A stretch of DNA of 64,000 nt from Nereocystis luetkeana (taxonomy: Eukaryota; Sar; Phaeophyceae; Laminariales; Laminariaceae), in contig JARUPZ010000014.1 of NCBI GenBank assembly GCA_031213475.1, positions 3,141,035 to 3,205,034 on the forward strand, read 5' to 3'. Positions 36,201 to 38,453 of the stretch are shown one piece after another (the stretch's first letter is position 1; each line of letters starts with the position of its first letter). The translations under genes and the position numbers were made by a program. The notes beneath the pieces were generated by a model. That model was given only the letters and a program-made list of their open reading frames with translations. It did no database searches and was not told where the DNA came from.

Positions 36201-38453
36201 GGGGTGCGAAAGGAATATCTACTCAAGTGCGGCAGATCCTCGCATAATTTGCAGGGAATCACGCTTTTTGCTCCGTTTGAACGCAGCGCTTGTCGTACCG
36301 TCGTGTTCGACAGGTAGAGCTTTTACCTGCTTCAATCGTTTGCTCGTCTTTCGGTCGCCTTGGCACGAGCCACAACCCAACCCACCGTCATCCGTGATTT
36401 CGATGAACGATTTCTCAAGGTCTGAAGGTGGAAAAATTGAGGGCGAACTCGCCTTGAAAAACGCGTTGAGCAACACCTTGAGCTGCTCTGCCCCAAAGCC
36501 CGCCTGTGCTTCATCGGTCGTCTGCAGCCGAAGGAGCCTGGCTGACATCATAGTCCTCGAGTATGTCTTCGCTAACCCTGGTTCCTGGGTAGCGTTTTTT
36601 CCTGCTTCACGATTTGTACCTGGCTCCTCGTCGCCGTTGCCTTCTTCCGCCGGCAACGTATCGCATCGGCAATGGAGGGTGAGGGGGTAGAAAACTTATT
36701 CCAGAGTGTCTTCAGCAAGGTACATGCATACCTACAGTAGGTTTTCCCGGGTCTGTACCCGGTTATGTACCCGAGTATCTACCCAAGTATTTATCCGGGT
36801 ATGACCAACAAAGTCGGGTTCGGTCTCGGGTGCACGTGAGTGTATACCTCACCAAACACAGCCTTCAAAAATTTACAGTGCTCTTGTGTCTTGCGGTAAG
36901 CTAAAGCGGCTCGTTGTTTTCGTTACGGTAGCAACGAATAGAGTAGAGGGCACATTTTATTAGCTCAAAAAATATGAAATGCCTGGTATATGATAAGGAG
37001 GGCTTGAAAAGTGCCATCCGGCGGTGAAACTGAGCATATATCCTCGCGTTATTTGTTTTGCGTGTATACCTTGTACGCACAACTTAGACCATGTTGTATA
37101 CCTGTCTTGCGCTCGACCTGGTGAGGCGATCACCGCTATGGCAACATACTACAGTACTGTTGCTGCAACCTGATGCGTTTTTGAGCGTAAGCTTCCCCTG
37201 TCGGAGTCCCTCCGCGAGTCTGGTGAAGCCGCACCTGCGTTGGGCAATGTTTTGGATCGCGGGGGTTGGAGGGGGCGGGGGGAATGTATGTCATGCATGG
37301 CCGCAGTCCTGTGGGCATAGGCCCTCGTATCCCTGCAATGCCGAGATGAAGCACGTCGAGTTTTTTCGGACCAGGTATACATTTGATTGCACCAGGCGCG
37401 GAGCGAAAAGTCAGGTGTTCGGCGAGTCGCATGAAGGGTAAGAGCTGTATCCTACCAAGAACCACTTCTAAGACGGACTTTCTTGCATATTGAAAGGTAA
37501 CTGTGTCGACTGCGGGCGGGGGGGATTTCAAGATACCCGCCTGCGATGTCGGTTTTTTGCCGACACTTGAGAGGAGAGTCGGGCTGGCGGTAGCCAGCAT
37601 CGCATCTCGGGAGTGGAAGCTTATACTCAGAAATGGCATGCGACTCGCTACATTGTGAGGAAAAGATGCTCCAGACCGCTATTTTCTGGGCGCGTCAAGG
37701 CCTCTTTTGCTATAGTGTACTGGTTTTAGTTTAGATTTTTGCTTGTGAAGGCAGGAAGAAAGGAAGGAAGGACGCGGGGTCTGCGGCGATAGAAATGCGG
37801 GAACAGGAGATGTGTGGGTTGCTTGATGTAGGCTTTCGTTGTCGTAGTGTTTTCGAGCCCGCCACAAGGGTCTCTTGGGAACCGCCGAAAAACAATGTAC
37901 CGGCATGGCCACGGCTCCCCCGCCCTTCTCCGAACAAAAGGTACCCATATGTTGGAGGTTGGCGAATGTAAAGATAAATTTGTGGAAGTTGTAAGGTTTC
38001 CCTTGGTTTTCTTTATATACGAAATTGGAACGTGGAAGTGTCGTGAGCTTGTGCTTTATTTTTACCAATCCGCCGGAGGATTTAAAAAAAAAAATGTAGT
38101 TCTGGGAATTCTGTGTGTGGTTGACATTGAGACTCACACTGCATTATTGTTGGATGGCAAACATAGCAAACTTGTCATAGGATACCTACCGGCGCTTGAC
38201 GCACCGATTCCATGTACGAATACACATTGCAGAAGCTGCTTTCCTCAATCCAAGCGCGCGCGATTGCACGTGCCCGCCCAACAACATGTACTCAAAAACC
38301 AACGCACATGTCGAGCATGACGACAGCGCACTCGTGGAAGTCTTCCCTCTCTGGCCGCATGGACGCCGCTTCATCCCTCGTCAGCCGGCTGAGCTTGCCT
38401 AGAACGATAGACGGCAAGAAGCTGCACAGCGTCTGGAACTTGTTTGCCTTGGC
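1..38453 (-). CDS. Soluble adenylyl cyclase-like gene (C1 - C2 - P-loop NTPase), partial, multi-exon
   Basis: Composite minus-strand gene. The product is inferred to convert ATP to cAMP with a C1/C2 pair of class III cyclase domains followed by an AAA-like NTPase, the layout of ADCY10/sAC and its bacterial relatives. No membrane segment is evident in the cyclase part, so it is probably soluble. I modelled about 23 exons totalling about 4.3 kb. Phases agree at almost all joins: for example an exon ending GAC-AT meets one starting G-TGC-GGC, restoring DMCGFT. Key motifs are MLDMCGFT and LAGDALIV (the two metal aspartates of C1), VDDKGTV and GDVVNTAARLM (C2), and GEPGVGKT (Walker A). Introns average about 1.5 kb and hold most of the repeats. 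The start codon, upstream exons and 3' end are not resolved. The family assignment is firm; exact ends in the NTPase part are less so. Confidence 0.85.
218..2119. other. Intron sequence with CAG/CTG low complexity
   Basis: Putative intron between exons V and W. At 1,160-1,500 there is CAG/GCA-rich simple sequence, open in several frames on both strands, giving poly-Gln, poly-Ala, poly-Cys or poly-Leu. A 151-aa minus-strand ORF (905-1,360) contains a poly-Ala run; I cannot tell whether its non-repetitive half is an exon. T-runs follow at 1,720-1,740. Confidence 0.4.
1770..2045. repeat. GTCGGC repeat family, copy 1
   Basis: Contains AGCTGATGGCCGGCCAAC, GTCAGGCGAGCGAAGCGA and GTCGGCACC near an end. 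The same blocks in the same order occur at 19,095-19,350, and fragments at 22,620-22,990, 33,600-33,850 and 39,040-39,250. A dispersed non-coding repeat of unknown class. Confidence 0.6.
2120..2292 (-). CDS. Possible cyclase exon V
   Basis: Good acceptor ACTTGTCAG and strong donor GACG|GTGAGT. One frame reads PPLPATITPHRTGGICNISS and continues Ser/Gly/Asp-rich; a second frame is also open. Neither frame agrees in phase with both exon U and exon W, so an exon is missing or this one is false. No domain is recognisable. Confidence 0.35.
3201..3293. repeat. piggyBac-like hairpin MITE, copy 1
   Basis: Near-perfect palindrome: CCCTTTTAGGAC... GGGGACAAACCACTC... AGTAGTTTGTCCCC... GGTCCTGGAAGGG followed by TTAA. 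The family consensus is CCCTTTTAGGACYGCAG arms of about 40 bp around a 10-bp centre, inserted at TTAA. Confidence 0.75.
3719..3865. repeat. Minisatellite, about 58-60 bp unit
   Basis: Three spaced copies of GCTTCCTGGGTGGCGTTTGG-like sequence, each followed by GTCTCTC or GTCTATC, starting near 3,720, 3,778 and 3,838. Confidence 0.6.
3961..4260 (-). repeat. SINE fragment interrupted by another repeat
   Basis: Matches the tail and body of the SINE at 39,900-40,236 (CATTTATT-TCTTCGCCC, CGGGGTCACAT, TACGGTACG, GCGAAAAGGGTTCAGC, TTCTTCCCTC). Positions 4,060-4,195 are a GGCATTGTAGGG-family repeat lying inside it. The tRNA-like head is missing. Confidence 0.6.
4490..4668. repeat. GGCATTGTAGGG repeat family copy
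   Basis: Contains TGAAAACCCGACGTGCTC, GGCATCATGGGGATGCGAGG and CTACGGCCATGCATGACA. Copies also at 4,060-4,195, 13,805-13,900 (inverted), 25,510-25,900, 32,860-33,020, 37,275-37,355 (inverted) and 54,840-55,820. Copies are often bordered by C-runs. Confidence 0.65.
4777..5143 (-). CDS. Cyclase exon U (3' end uncertain)
   Basis: Phase 0 entry at TTAGACCGTAG after a long CT tract. Encodes SPAVDDNHNARAMSKVLPPE, a Gly/Lys-rich stretch, then YRFGILLGMLTIATMVDADG and a basic tail. The hydrophobic run ending in VDAD could be a Walker B strand, but this is weak. The 3' end is either GGCGGC|GTATGC as given or a GC donor, AACAG|GCAAGT, near 4,827; both leave phase 1. Beyond 4,670 the frame runs into a dispersed repeat. 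Confidence 0.5.
5828..6059. mobile_element. Terminal-inverted-repeat element, copy 1
   Basis: Inverted relative to the copy at 26,096-26,340. Ends GCATTCTATGATAGAGGTGG and AATAGGGTGAACGCC correspond to GGCGTTCTACGATAGAGGTT and its inverse; this copy lacks 14 bp next to one end. Interior blocks CTGAGGCTC, AACTGACTT and TTTTCGAA also match. Non-coding, so non-autonomous. Confidence 0.6.
6270..6545. repeat. AACAAAC/AAGCAAAC simple-sequence tract
   Basis: About 275 bp of irregular AAACAAAC, ACAAGCAAAC and ACACAAG units. It gives open frames on both strands (poly-Leu/Cys/Val), which are artefacts. Confidence 0.85.
6586..6765 (-). CDS. Cyclase exon T: NTPase strand and Thr/Pro/Ser tail
   Basis: 60 codons, phase 0/0; acceptor TATTTTCCTTCAG, donor CACGAG|GTGGTT. 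Starts VLCTLLDGAPPVTLSKTTPT, which with exon S gives 'TIRAVLCTLLDGAPPVTL', the sort of helix that precedes Walker B. A Pro/Ser/Thr-rich linker follows. The AACAAAC-rich tract (6,270-6,545) starts 40 bp into the next intron. Confidence 0.65.
6947..7072 (-). CDS. Cyclase exon S: basic helix in NTPase region
   Basis: 42 codons, phase 0/0, acceptor TTTGTACTTCAG, donor CGAGCG|GTAATA. Encodes HASLQNLERLKYNRKGRVAH then LEEERRRSRVTVFLSRAATI, a charged, probably helical segment. The introns on both sides are short (115 and 181 bp) compared with the rest of the gene. Confidence 0.68.
7188..7781 (-). CDS. Cyclase exon R: long insert and NTPase 'FFPDD' segment
   Basis: 198 codons, phase 0/0, the longest exon. 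The acceptor CGCCCTAG has a T-rich tract; the donor is ATGGAG|GTAAGC. The N-terminal three quarters is Pro/Glu/Ser-rich, with DPYGE and HPYGE repeats. The end, GFYVRRFCELFFPDDTAGAM, fits the 'LN..FP.T..T..L' region between Walker A and B of sAC NTPases. Confidence 0.7.
7782..9147. other. Intron between exons Q and R
   Basis: No repeat family, palindrome or coding motif recognised. Short overlapping ORFs on both strands look random. Confidence 0.5.
9148..9473 (-). CDS. Cyclase exon Q: low-complexity insert in NTPase region
   Basis: Phase 1 entry at AACAACCTAG, phase 0 exit at AGCGAG|GTGAGA; 108 codons. Encodes EIVDDTPALGAPAVGDADGV, an Ala/Thr-rich centre, and a helical end with EELTPLQLESVNDIAELLES. 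I recognise no domain. Placement rests on splice sites, phase and lack of stops. Confidence 0.65.
9474..10965. other. Intron between exons P and Q, with a direct duplication
   Basis: A block near 10,369-10,470 (CCCGACCGCCAGACAAAATT, AATCCAATGGAGG) recurs near 10,518-10,610 (CCCGACCGCCCAACAAAACT, GTCCAATGGAGAGG). A related fragment lies near 34,185-34,230. Nothing else stands out. Confidence 0.5.
10966..11254 (-). CDS. Cyclase exon P: NTPase segment with Ala/Asp-rich insert
   Basis: 96 codons plus 1 nt; acceptor CCATCTCTAG, donor GCTAAAG|GTAAGC. The start, TLGLNRSSFQVNNGSPFSAW then KRVMRSVLL, resembles the 'PYYAWR.V...L' segment that follows Walker A in sAC proteins. The rest is an Ala/Gly/Asp/Val-rich low-complexity stretch. 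Other frames are open here too; this one is chosen for the motif and for phase with exon Q. Confidence 0.68.
11460..11720. repeat. GATC-rich repeat family copy
   Basis: Dense GATCTAGATGATCTG, ATCTGTATGATCTGCATGATC and GATCCTGCACAAC-type words. Copies at 20,490-20,825, 20,940-21,125, 24,650-24,905, 27,610-27,875, 40,280-40,600 and 43,785-44,060. Often preceded by CACACATCGGACAGATCATC. Non-coding. Confidence 0.65.
13113..13201. repeat. piggyBac-like hairpin MITE, copy 2
   Basis: CCCTTTTAGGACCCCAGTCC paired with GGACTCCGGTTCTAAAAAG; a degenerate copy. Confidence 0.65.
13273..13355. repeat. piggyBac-like hairpin MITE, copy 3
   Basis: CCGCAGTCCCGTTTTGGGGA paired with TCCCCAAAACGGGACTGCGG, then CCCTGTAAGGGTT. 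The 5' terminus is decayed. Confidence 0.65.
13541..13648. mobile_element. TTACGGGGGACC MITE, copy a
   Basis: Inverted ends TTACGGTGGATCATAG and CTATGGTCCCCCGTTATA. It ends 13 bp from the splice donor of exon O, so it begins 12 nt inside that intron. Confidence 0.8.
13662..13733 (-). CDS. Cyclase exon O: Walker A of NTPase domain
   Basis: 24 codons, phase 0/0; acceptor GATATCTGTCAG, donor GTCCAG|GTGATC. The product starts GEPGVGKTLLVDECGREWQR, a complete P-loop (GxxGxGKT). A MITE begins only 12 nt inside the following intron (13,541-13,648). A different frame is open further upstream but lacks any motif. Confidence 0.9.
13734..16402. other. Intron between exons N and O
   Basis: Contains an inverted GGCATTGTAGGG repeat (13,805-13,900), a tandem/inverted repeat cluster (14,320-14,870), words of the GATC family to about 15,240, and a CA/GT-rich stretch at 15,983-16,008. 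No coding motif found. Confidence 0.5.
14320..14870. repeat. Tandem and inverted repeat cluster with palindromic centre
   Basis: Three direct units of about 105-115 bp (ACGGATGGGACGT near 14,322, 14,437 and 14,541; GCTACTGAGCCAGCCCAAAC) are followed by inverted units. The centre, CTGGCCAGTGATCACTGGCA at about 14,641-14,660, is nearly palindromic. Arms such as CCAGCCCAAACTAATG and CATTAGTTCGGGCTGG pair over roughly 50 bp. Confidence 0.65.
16403..16516 (-). CDS. Cyclase exon N: start of NTPase domain
   Basis: 38 codons, phase 0/0; acceptor CTAAAACGCAG, donor ATTGAG|GTGAAG. Encodes RSGGAEFAMIGHTELRATLL then EKASSLVQGFGGGLLVIE, matching 'FVGRE.EL..L........G...VIEGE.GIGK' at the start of sAC/LuxR-type NTPase domains. 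Joined to exon O it reads LLVIEGEPGVGKT. A MITE (16,561-16,672) lies 45 bp upstream. Confidence 0.87.
16561..16672. mobile_element. TTACGGGGGACC MITE, copy b
   Basis: Ends ATTACGGGGGACCATGG and CTATGGCCCCCCGTAAAT. It lies in the N-M intron 45 bp upstream of the exon N acceptor. Confidence 0.85.
16673..17591. other. Remainder of intron between exons M and N
   Basis: A GATTGATTGATTGGTTGGTT simple tract at about 17,240-17,275 and a C-run near 16,875. A short block at 16,840-16,880 (GGGTCCATCGTAGGTCCTGA) resembles the repeat at 31,090-31,215. Confidence 0.4.
17592..17748 (-). CDS. Cyclase exon M: C-terminal strands of C2
   Basis: Acceptor ACCGTTGCGAAG completes the Lys codon of exon L. Encodes TVRFGAGVVVVDSATAGLAM then ALVEFDSIGTIPLKGKSCPV and EVYTPLRP. 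'F..LG.I.LKGKS.PV.VY.P' ends class III cyclase domains. I placed the donor at GCCTCG|GTGCGC, which leaves phase 0 as needed by exon N; a GTTTAC site 30 nt earlier is the alternative. Confidence 0.85.
18490..18800 (-). repeat. SINE fragment carrying a MITE
   Basis: SINE tail (CATTGTCTTCGCCCCTCCC) at 18,505-18,540 and body (CGCAACTCAGATCCGGGGTC, TACGGTACGTGCCTT, CTTCCCTCGTCGACTCGC) from 18,651. They are separated by a complete MITE at 18,541-18,650. The tRNA-like head is missing. Confidence 0.65.
18541..18650. mobile_element. TTACGGGGGACC MITE, copy c
   Basis: Perfect ends TATTACGGGGGACCATAG and CTATGGTCCCCCGTAATA. Inserted into a SINE, so younger than it. Confidence 0.9.
18907..19024 (-). CDS. 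Cyclase exon L: ARLM segment of C2
   Basis: Acceptor TTTTCCCCACAG, entered in phase 1; donor ACAGAA|GTAAGC, phase 2. Starts (A)RLMSAGKQL, completing NTAARLM, then a Ser/Thr/Glu-rich insert (SESIDASTKSAPESSTGESD) not expected in compact cyclases. The insert lies between the Asn/Arg motif and the last C2 strands, probably as a surface loop. Confidence 0.85.
19095..19350. repeat. GTCGGC repeat family, copy 2
   Basis: Shares AGCTGATGGCCAGCCGA, GTCAGGCGAGTGAAGCGA and GTCGGCACCCCCGGGAA with 1,770-2,045, in the same order. Confidence 0.65.
19360..19450. repeat. piggyBac-like hairpin MITE, copy 4
   Basis: Left flank TTAA, CTCTTTTAGGACTGCAG arm, GGGGACAAACCACTAG, and a degraded right arm ending CACTAAAAGGAT. 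Confidence 0.7.
19993..20104 (-). CDS. Cyclase exon K: C2 transition-state segment
   Basis: 37 codons plus 1 nt; acceptor GCTGACTTAG, donor GGCCG|GTACGA. Encodes ALGIVCYVGISFGPVFTASI then GGERREFMLVGDVVNTA. It joins exon L to make GDVVNTAARLM, whose Asn and Arg four residues later are the transition-state-stabilising pair of C2. The acceptor lies only about 70 nt downstream of a long (CAGTA)n array on the coding strand. The plus-strand ORF at 19,871-20,398 is its antisense shadow plus microsatellite. Confidence 0.92.
20177..20343. repeat. (GTACT)n pentanucleotide array
   Basis: About 33 units of ACTGT/GTACT with few interruptions. On the cyclase coding strand it reads (CAGTA)n and ends about 70 nt before the exon K acceptor. 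ORFs in it (Tyr-Cys-Thr-Val-Leu repeats) are artefacts. Confidence 0.95.
20490..20825. repeat. GATC-rich repeat family copies
   Basis: GATGATCTAGATGATGATCT and GATCATCTAGG at 20,511-20,560; a second part, GGCAACGTTTCACACATCGG and ACAGATCATCTACAG, at 20,762-20,820. Confidence 0.6.
20826..20932. mobile_element. TTACGGGGGACC MITE, copy d
   Basis: Ends ATTACGGGGGGCCATAG and CTATGGTCCCCCGTAAC, with the standard interior ACCAAATATTGATAGTAAAA. Confidence 0.88.
20933..21282. other. End of intron between exons J and K
   Basis: A degraded GATC-family segment (CACCCGGCAAAAAAATAGAG, CTCTTACAGATAATAC) to about 21,125, then A/T-rich sequence up to the exon J donor. Confidence 0.4.
21283..21513 (-). CDS. 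Cyclase exon J: C2 core with VDDKGTV motif
   Basis: 77 codons, phase 0/0; acceptor GAACACAG, donor ATTAAG|GTTTGT. Encodes MNMAHRAAALQVLQRAMKSN, then QGVIKEFSVDDKGTVMVGAL and GLPPITGSNPSARACLSALK. 'G.I..F.VDDKGTV.I..FGLP....' is diagnostic of the second catalytic domain of sAC-type cyclases. A MITE (21,570-21,681) sits 57 bp upstream of the acceptor. Confidence 0.92.
21570..21681. mobile_element. TTACGGGGGACC MITE, copy e
   Basis: Left end TTGCGGGGGACCATA, right end CTATGGTCCCCCGAAAC; in the I-J intron 57 bp upstream of the exon J acceptor. Confidence 0.8.
21791..21906. mobile_element. TTACGGGGGACC MITE, copy f
   Basis: Ends TATTACGGGGGACCATAG and CTATGGCTCCCCGTAATA. Confidence 0.88.
22150..24022. 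repeat. Array of decayed copies of the exon I end plus donor and intron start
   Basis: Six copies of the last 75 bp of exon I with the following intron sequence, near 22,170, 22,401, 22,870 (truncated), 23,024, 23,709 and 23,932. Each carries CATGCTCGGTAGGCCCTTGA-like sequence, the inverse of the exon's INIAIKGLPSMDV coding. Minus-strand translations give VNITMNGLSSMD and MNIAIKGLSSMDVM. Some keep a donor (CTC|GTGAGC in the first, CTC|GTAAGA in the sixth). A 130-bp local duplication (CTAGCTAGCCGCTATAGTCG) and unrelated sequence at 23,220-23,620 interrupt it. Confidence 0.8.
24023..24137. mobile_element. TTACGGGGGACC MITE, copy g, with TACCAGGTA insertion
   Basis: Ends ATTACGGAGGGCCATAG and CTATGGTCGCCCGTAAAT. 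Carries TACCAGGTA at 24,072-24,080 where sister copies have a single TA. Confidence 0.85.
24301..24486 (-). CDS. Cyclase exon I: start of C2 domain
   Basis: About 62 codons; acceptor after AAG (24,487) or one codon later after CAG; strong donor TTCCTC|GTAAGT. It encodes QLMRKQDFLERVIRHFIPPP and later SGWFADIGRVAVIFVNIAIK, matching the C2 opening 'L..FVP..V........W.AE.RRVTVLFVNL'. Asn stands where C1 carries a metal Asp, as is usual for C2. The last 75 bp and the donor are repeated six times in the intron that follows (22.1-24.0 kb). Confidence 0.85.
24650..24905. repeat. GATC-rich repeat family copy
   Basis: CACACGCCGGACAGATCATC, ATGATCTAGATCATTCAGG, GATCCTGCACAATACGG and GATCTAGATGATCTG in family order; inside the intron between exons H and I. 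Confidence 0.65.
24947..25066 (-). CDS. Cyclase exon H: C1-C2 linker
   Basis: 40 codons, phase 0/0, from the pyrimidine-rich acceptor TTTACTCCTCAAG to the donor GAACAG|GTGCGA. Encodes IESALGKEVQELGSGGEEQE and an acidic continuation ending GLAEQ. It has no domain of its own. The call rests on splice sites, phase and position, and sAC proteins have a variable linker here. Confidence 0.62.
25067..26022. other. Intron between exons G and H, first part
   Basis: Three partial GGCATTGTAGGG-family copies (25,510-25,710 and 25,760-25,900), separated by C-runs of up to about 19 nt. Overlapping minus-strand ORFs here come from the repeat. Confidence 0.5.
26023..26406. mobile_element. TTACGGGGGACC MITE, copy h, split by a nested element
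   Basis: Left half (ACGGGAGACCATAGTAAATA) at 26,023-26,095 and right half (GTACCGTAGGTCC...CCGCCCGTAAT) at 26,341-26,406 flank a 245-bp TIR element. The right half carries TACCAGGTA at 26,375-26,383. Confidence 0.8.
26096..26340. mobile_element. Terminal-inverted-repeat element, copy 2, nested in a MITE
   Basis: Ends GGCGTTCTACGATAGAGGTT and CACCTCTATCGTAGAACGC are inverted repeats of about 18 bp. Homologous along its length to 5,828-6,059 in the other orientation. It has no ORF of interest, so it would need a transposase elsewhere. Confidence 0.72.
26630..26822. repeat. Direct repeat flanking exon G, copy 1
   Basis: CTGTGACACCATCCTTATTT, AACCTTGAATGTACCCTATT, GCTGAGAACATTTTTTGG and GTGAGCCTATACTGTAG align in order with 27,262-27,473. 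A weaker third copy lies at 28,740-28,900. Confidence 0.65.
26838..27158 (-). CDS. Cyclase exon G: end of C1 and C1-C2 linker
   Basis: 107 codons, phase 0/0, acceptor TTTCACGTCGCAG, donor GCAGAG|GTAATT. It opens DLATAMDDGTAGEMVVSAAY then WKGM, the 'LA.A...A..G.VVLS...W' that closes C1 in sAC proteins. A Ser/Gly/Asp-rich linker follows, then ESGNFKVEVVADNAE. The exon is flanked by two direct repeats of about 200 bp (26,630-26,822 and 27,262-27,473). Confidence 0.85.
27262..27473. repeat. Direct repeat flanking exon G, copy 2
   Basis: ATAGTGACACCAATCTTCAA, TAACCTTGAGCATAGGCTAC, GCTGAGCACGATTTTTTG and GTGAGCCTATACTCTACG match copy 1 in the same orientation on the other side of exon G. Confidence 0.65.
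29234..29336. repeat. piggyBac-like hairpin MITE, copy 5
   Basis: TTAA on both sides: TTAA-CCCTTGTAGGACTGCACT ... GGAGTTCTAAAGGGG-TTAA. One arm contains a local duplication of GGGGACAAT. Confidence 0.75.
29337..29418. repeat. piggyBac-like hairpin MITE, copy 6
   Basis: Directly abuts copy 5: GACTGCAGCCGCATTTTGGG paired with CAAAAGAGGGCTGTAGTC; termini decayed. Confidence 0.6.
29569..29703. repeat. 21-bp minisatellite
   Basis: About seven units of GGTGCAACMTGAGCCAAAWR spaced 20-21 bp. A 77-aa minus-strand ORF (29,507-29,740) with SGCTAF/SCCT repeats merely follows the period. Confidence 0.85.
30883..30993 (-). CDS. Cyclase exon F: LHVALGVG segment of C1
   Basis: Exactly 37 codons in phase 0/0, bounded by CGAATCACAG and TTTTCG|GTGAGA. 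It encodes GHVMHLHVALGVGTLELYTV followed by GSAEGGWQYVAAGEPFS. This matches 'L.LHVGIGAG.....VGG...R.EFLVAGEPL' in C1 of sAC-type cyclases. The exon lies 90-100 bp from a hairpin-like repeat at 31,090-31,215. Confidence 0.87.
31090..31215. repeat. MITE-like inverted repeat, distinct type
   Basis: Ends ATTATCACGGGGGGTCATAA and TATGATGCCCGCCCGTAATA; inner blocks AGTCAGAACC and CGTCCTGATTACT. Related in ends to the TTACGGGGGACC family but with a different interior (TTTTGGGTCCATCGTGCGTC), also seen at 16,840-16,880. Confidence 0.55.
33031..33520. repeat. About 80-bp minisatellite
   Basis: Six units with CGACTCCATCGAAG-, GTTGAAAATTGGAGAG- and GAGGGCACATCGTTATCC-like blocks, starting near 33,031, 33,122, 33,203, 33,283, 33,364 and 33,441. 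Outlying units near 32,700 and 33,850. It keeps long open frames on the plus strand (207, 135 and 90 aa) without recognisable protein. Confidence 0.65.
33977..34077 (-). CDS. Cyclase exon E: C1 helix after the metal site
   Basis: Acceptor TTACGCAAG enters in phase 1, giving a Gly-rich turn, then LVDPGLLRRAALVSALCLKR and LDGMEIQ. This fits the helix '..AV..A..CAL.MQ' that follows GDALL in sAC. The donor ATTCAG|GTATCG ends in phase 0. A plus-strand ORF of 97 aa here (33,845-34,138) is antisense. Confidence 0.8.
34078..35793. other. Intron between exons D and E
   Basis: G-runs at 34,118-34,132 and 34,935-34,948 and an A/T-rich middle. One TACCTGGTA at about 35,491. No gene signal. Confidence 0.45.
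35794..35872 (-). CDS. Cyclase exon D: second metal Asp of C1
   Basis: Acceptor TGTTTATAG and donor TTCACAG|GTGGGC; 26 codons plus 1 nt. Encodes LLMATITDHGGDVLRLAGDA then LIVTFT, a near-textbook 'HGGDVLKFAGDALLALW'. The Asp of AGDAL is the second metal ligand. Arg stands where human sAC has Lys95 (LKFAGDA), a residue I recall as part of the bicarbonate site. Confidence 0.9.
35873..36452. other. Intron between exons C and D
   Basis: Includes the open-frame read-through of exon C down to 36,219. No repeat recognised. Confidence 0.45.
36453..36571 (-). CDS. Cyclase exon C: helical segment of C1
   Basis: Acceptor GGGTTAG, entered in phase 1. The product includes ARLLRLQTTDEAQAGFGAEQ and LKVLLNAFFK, matching 'G.EEL..LLN.YF' between the two metal aspartates of sAC C1. 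The 3' end joins exon D only if the donor is AAG|GCGAGT, a GC-type 5' splice site; no GT lies at the required point. The ORF runs on to 36,219 without similarity to anything expected, which fits read-through into intron. Confidence 0.78.
36572..37169. other. Intron between exons B and C
   Basis: At 36,745-36,840 short CCGGGTA/ACCCGAGTA words (GGGTCTGTACCCGGTTATGT) recall the array at 57,000-57,560. Confidence 0.45.
37170..37234 (-). CDS. Cyclase exon B: CGFTRLAE segment of C1
   Basis: A 65-nt exon found by asking which downstream sequence completes ..MLDM. The acceptor CCCAACGCAG is followed by G-TGC-GGC-TTC-ACC, which joins exon A in phase to give DMCGFTRLAEGLRQGKLT. CGFT takes the place of the usual SGFT right after the metal Asp. 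The donor CATCAG|GTTGCA leaves phase 1, matching exon C. Confidence 0.8.
37235..38307. other. Intron between exons A and B
   Basis: An inverted GGCATTGTAGGG-family fragment at 37,275-37,355; otherwise unremarkable. ORFs here (167, 157 and 152 aa) have no motif. Confidence 0.45.
38308..38453 (-). CDS. Cyclase exon A: start of C1 domain
   Basis: First exon I can support. Acceptor is ..ATACCACCAG and donor GACAT|GTGCGT; 48 codons plus 2 nt. The translation begins AKANKFQTLCSFLPSIVLGK and ends FHECAVVMLDM, matching the sAC pattern 'FVP..V...L......ERF..AVVLFADISGFT'. The Asp of MLDM is the first metal-binding Asp of C1. The exon opens in phase 0 with no ATG of its own, so at least one exon lies further upstream. 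An overlapping plus-strand ORF (38,212-38,583) is antisense to it. Confidence 0.82.
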
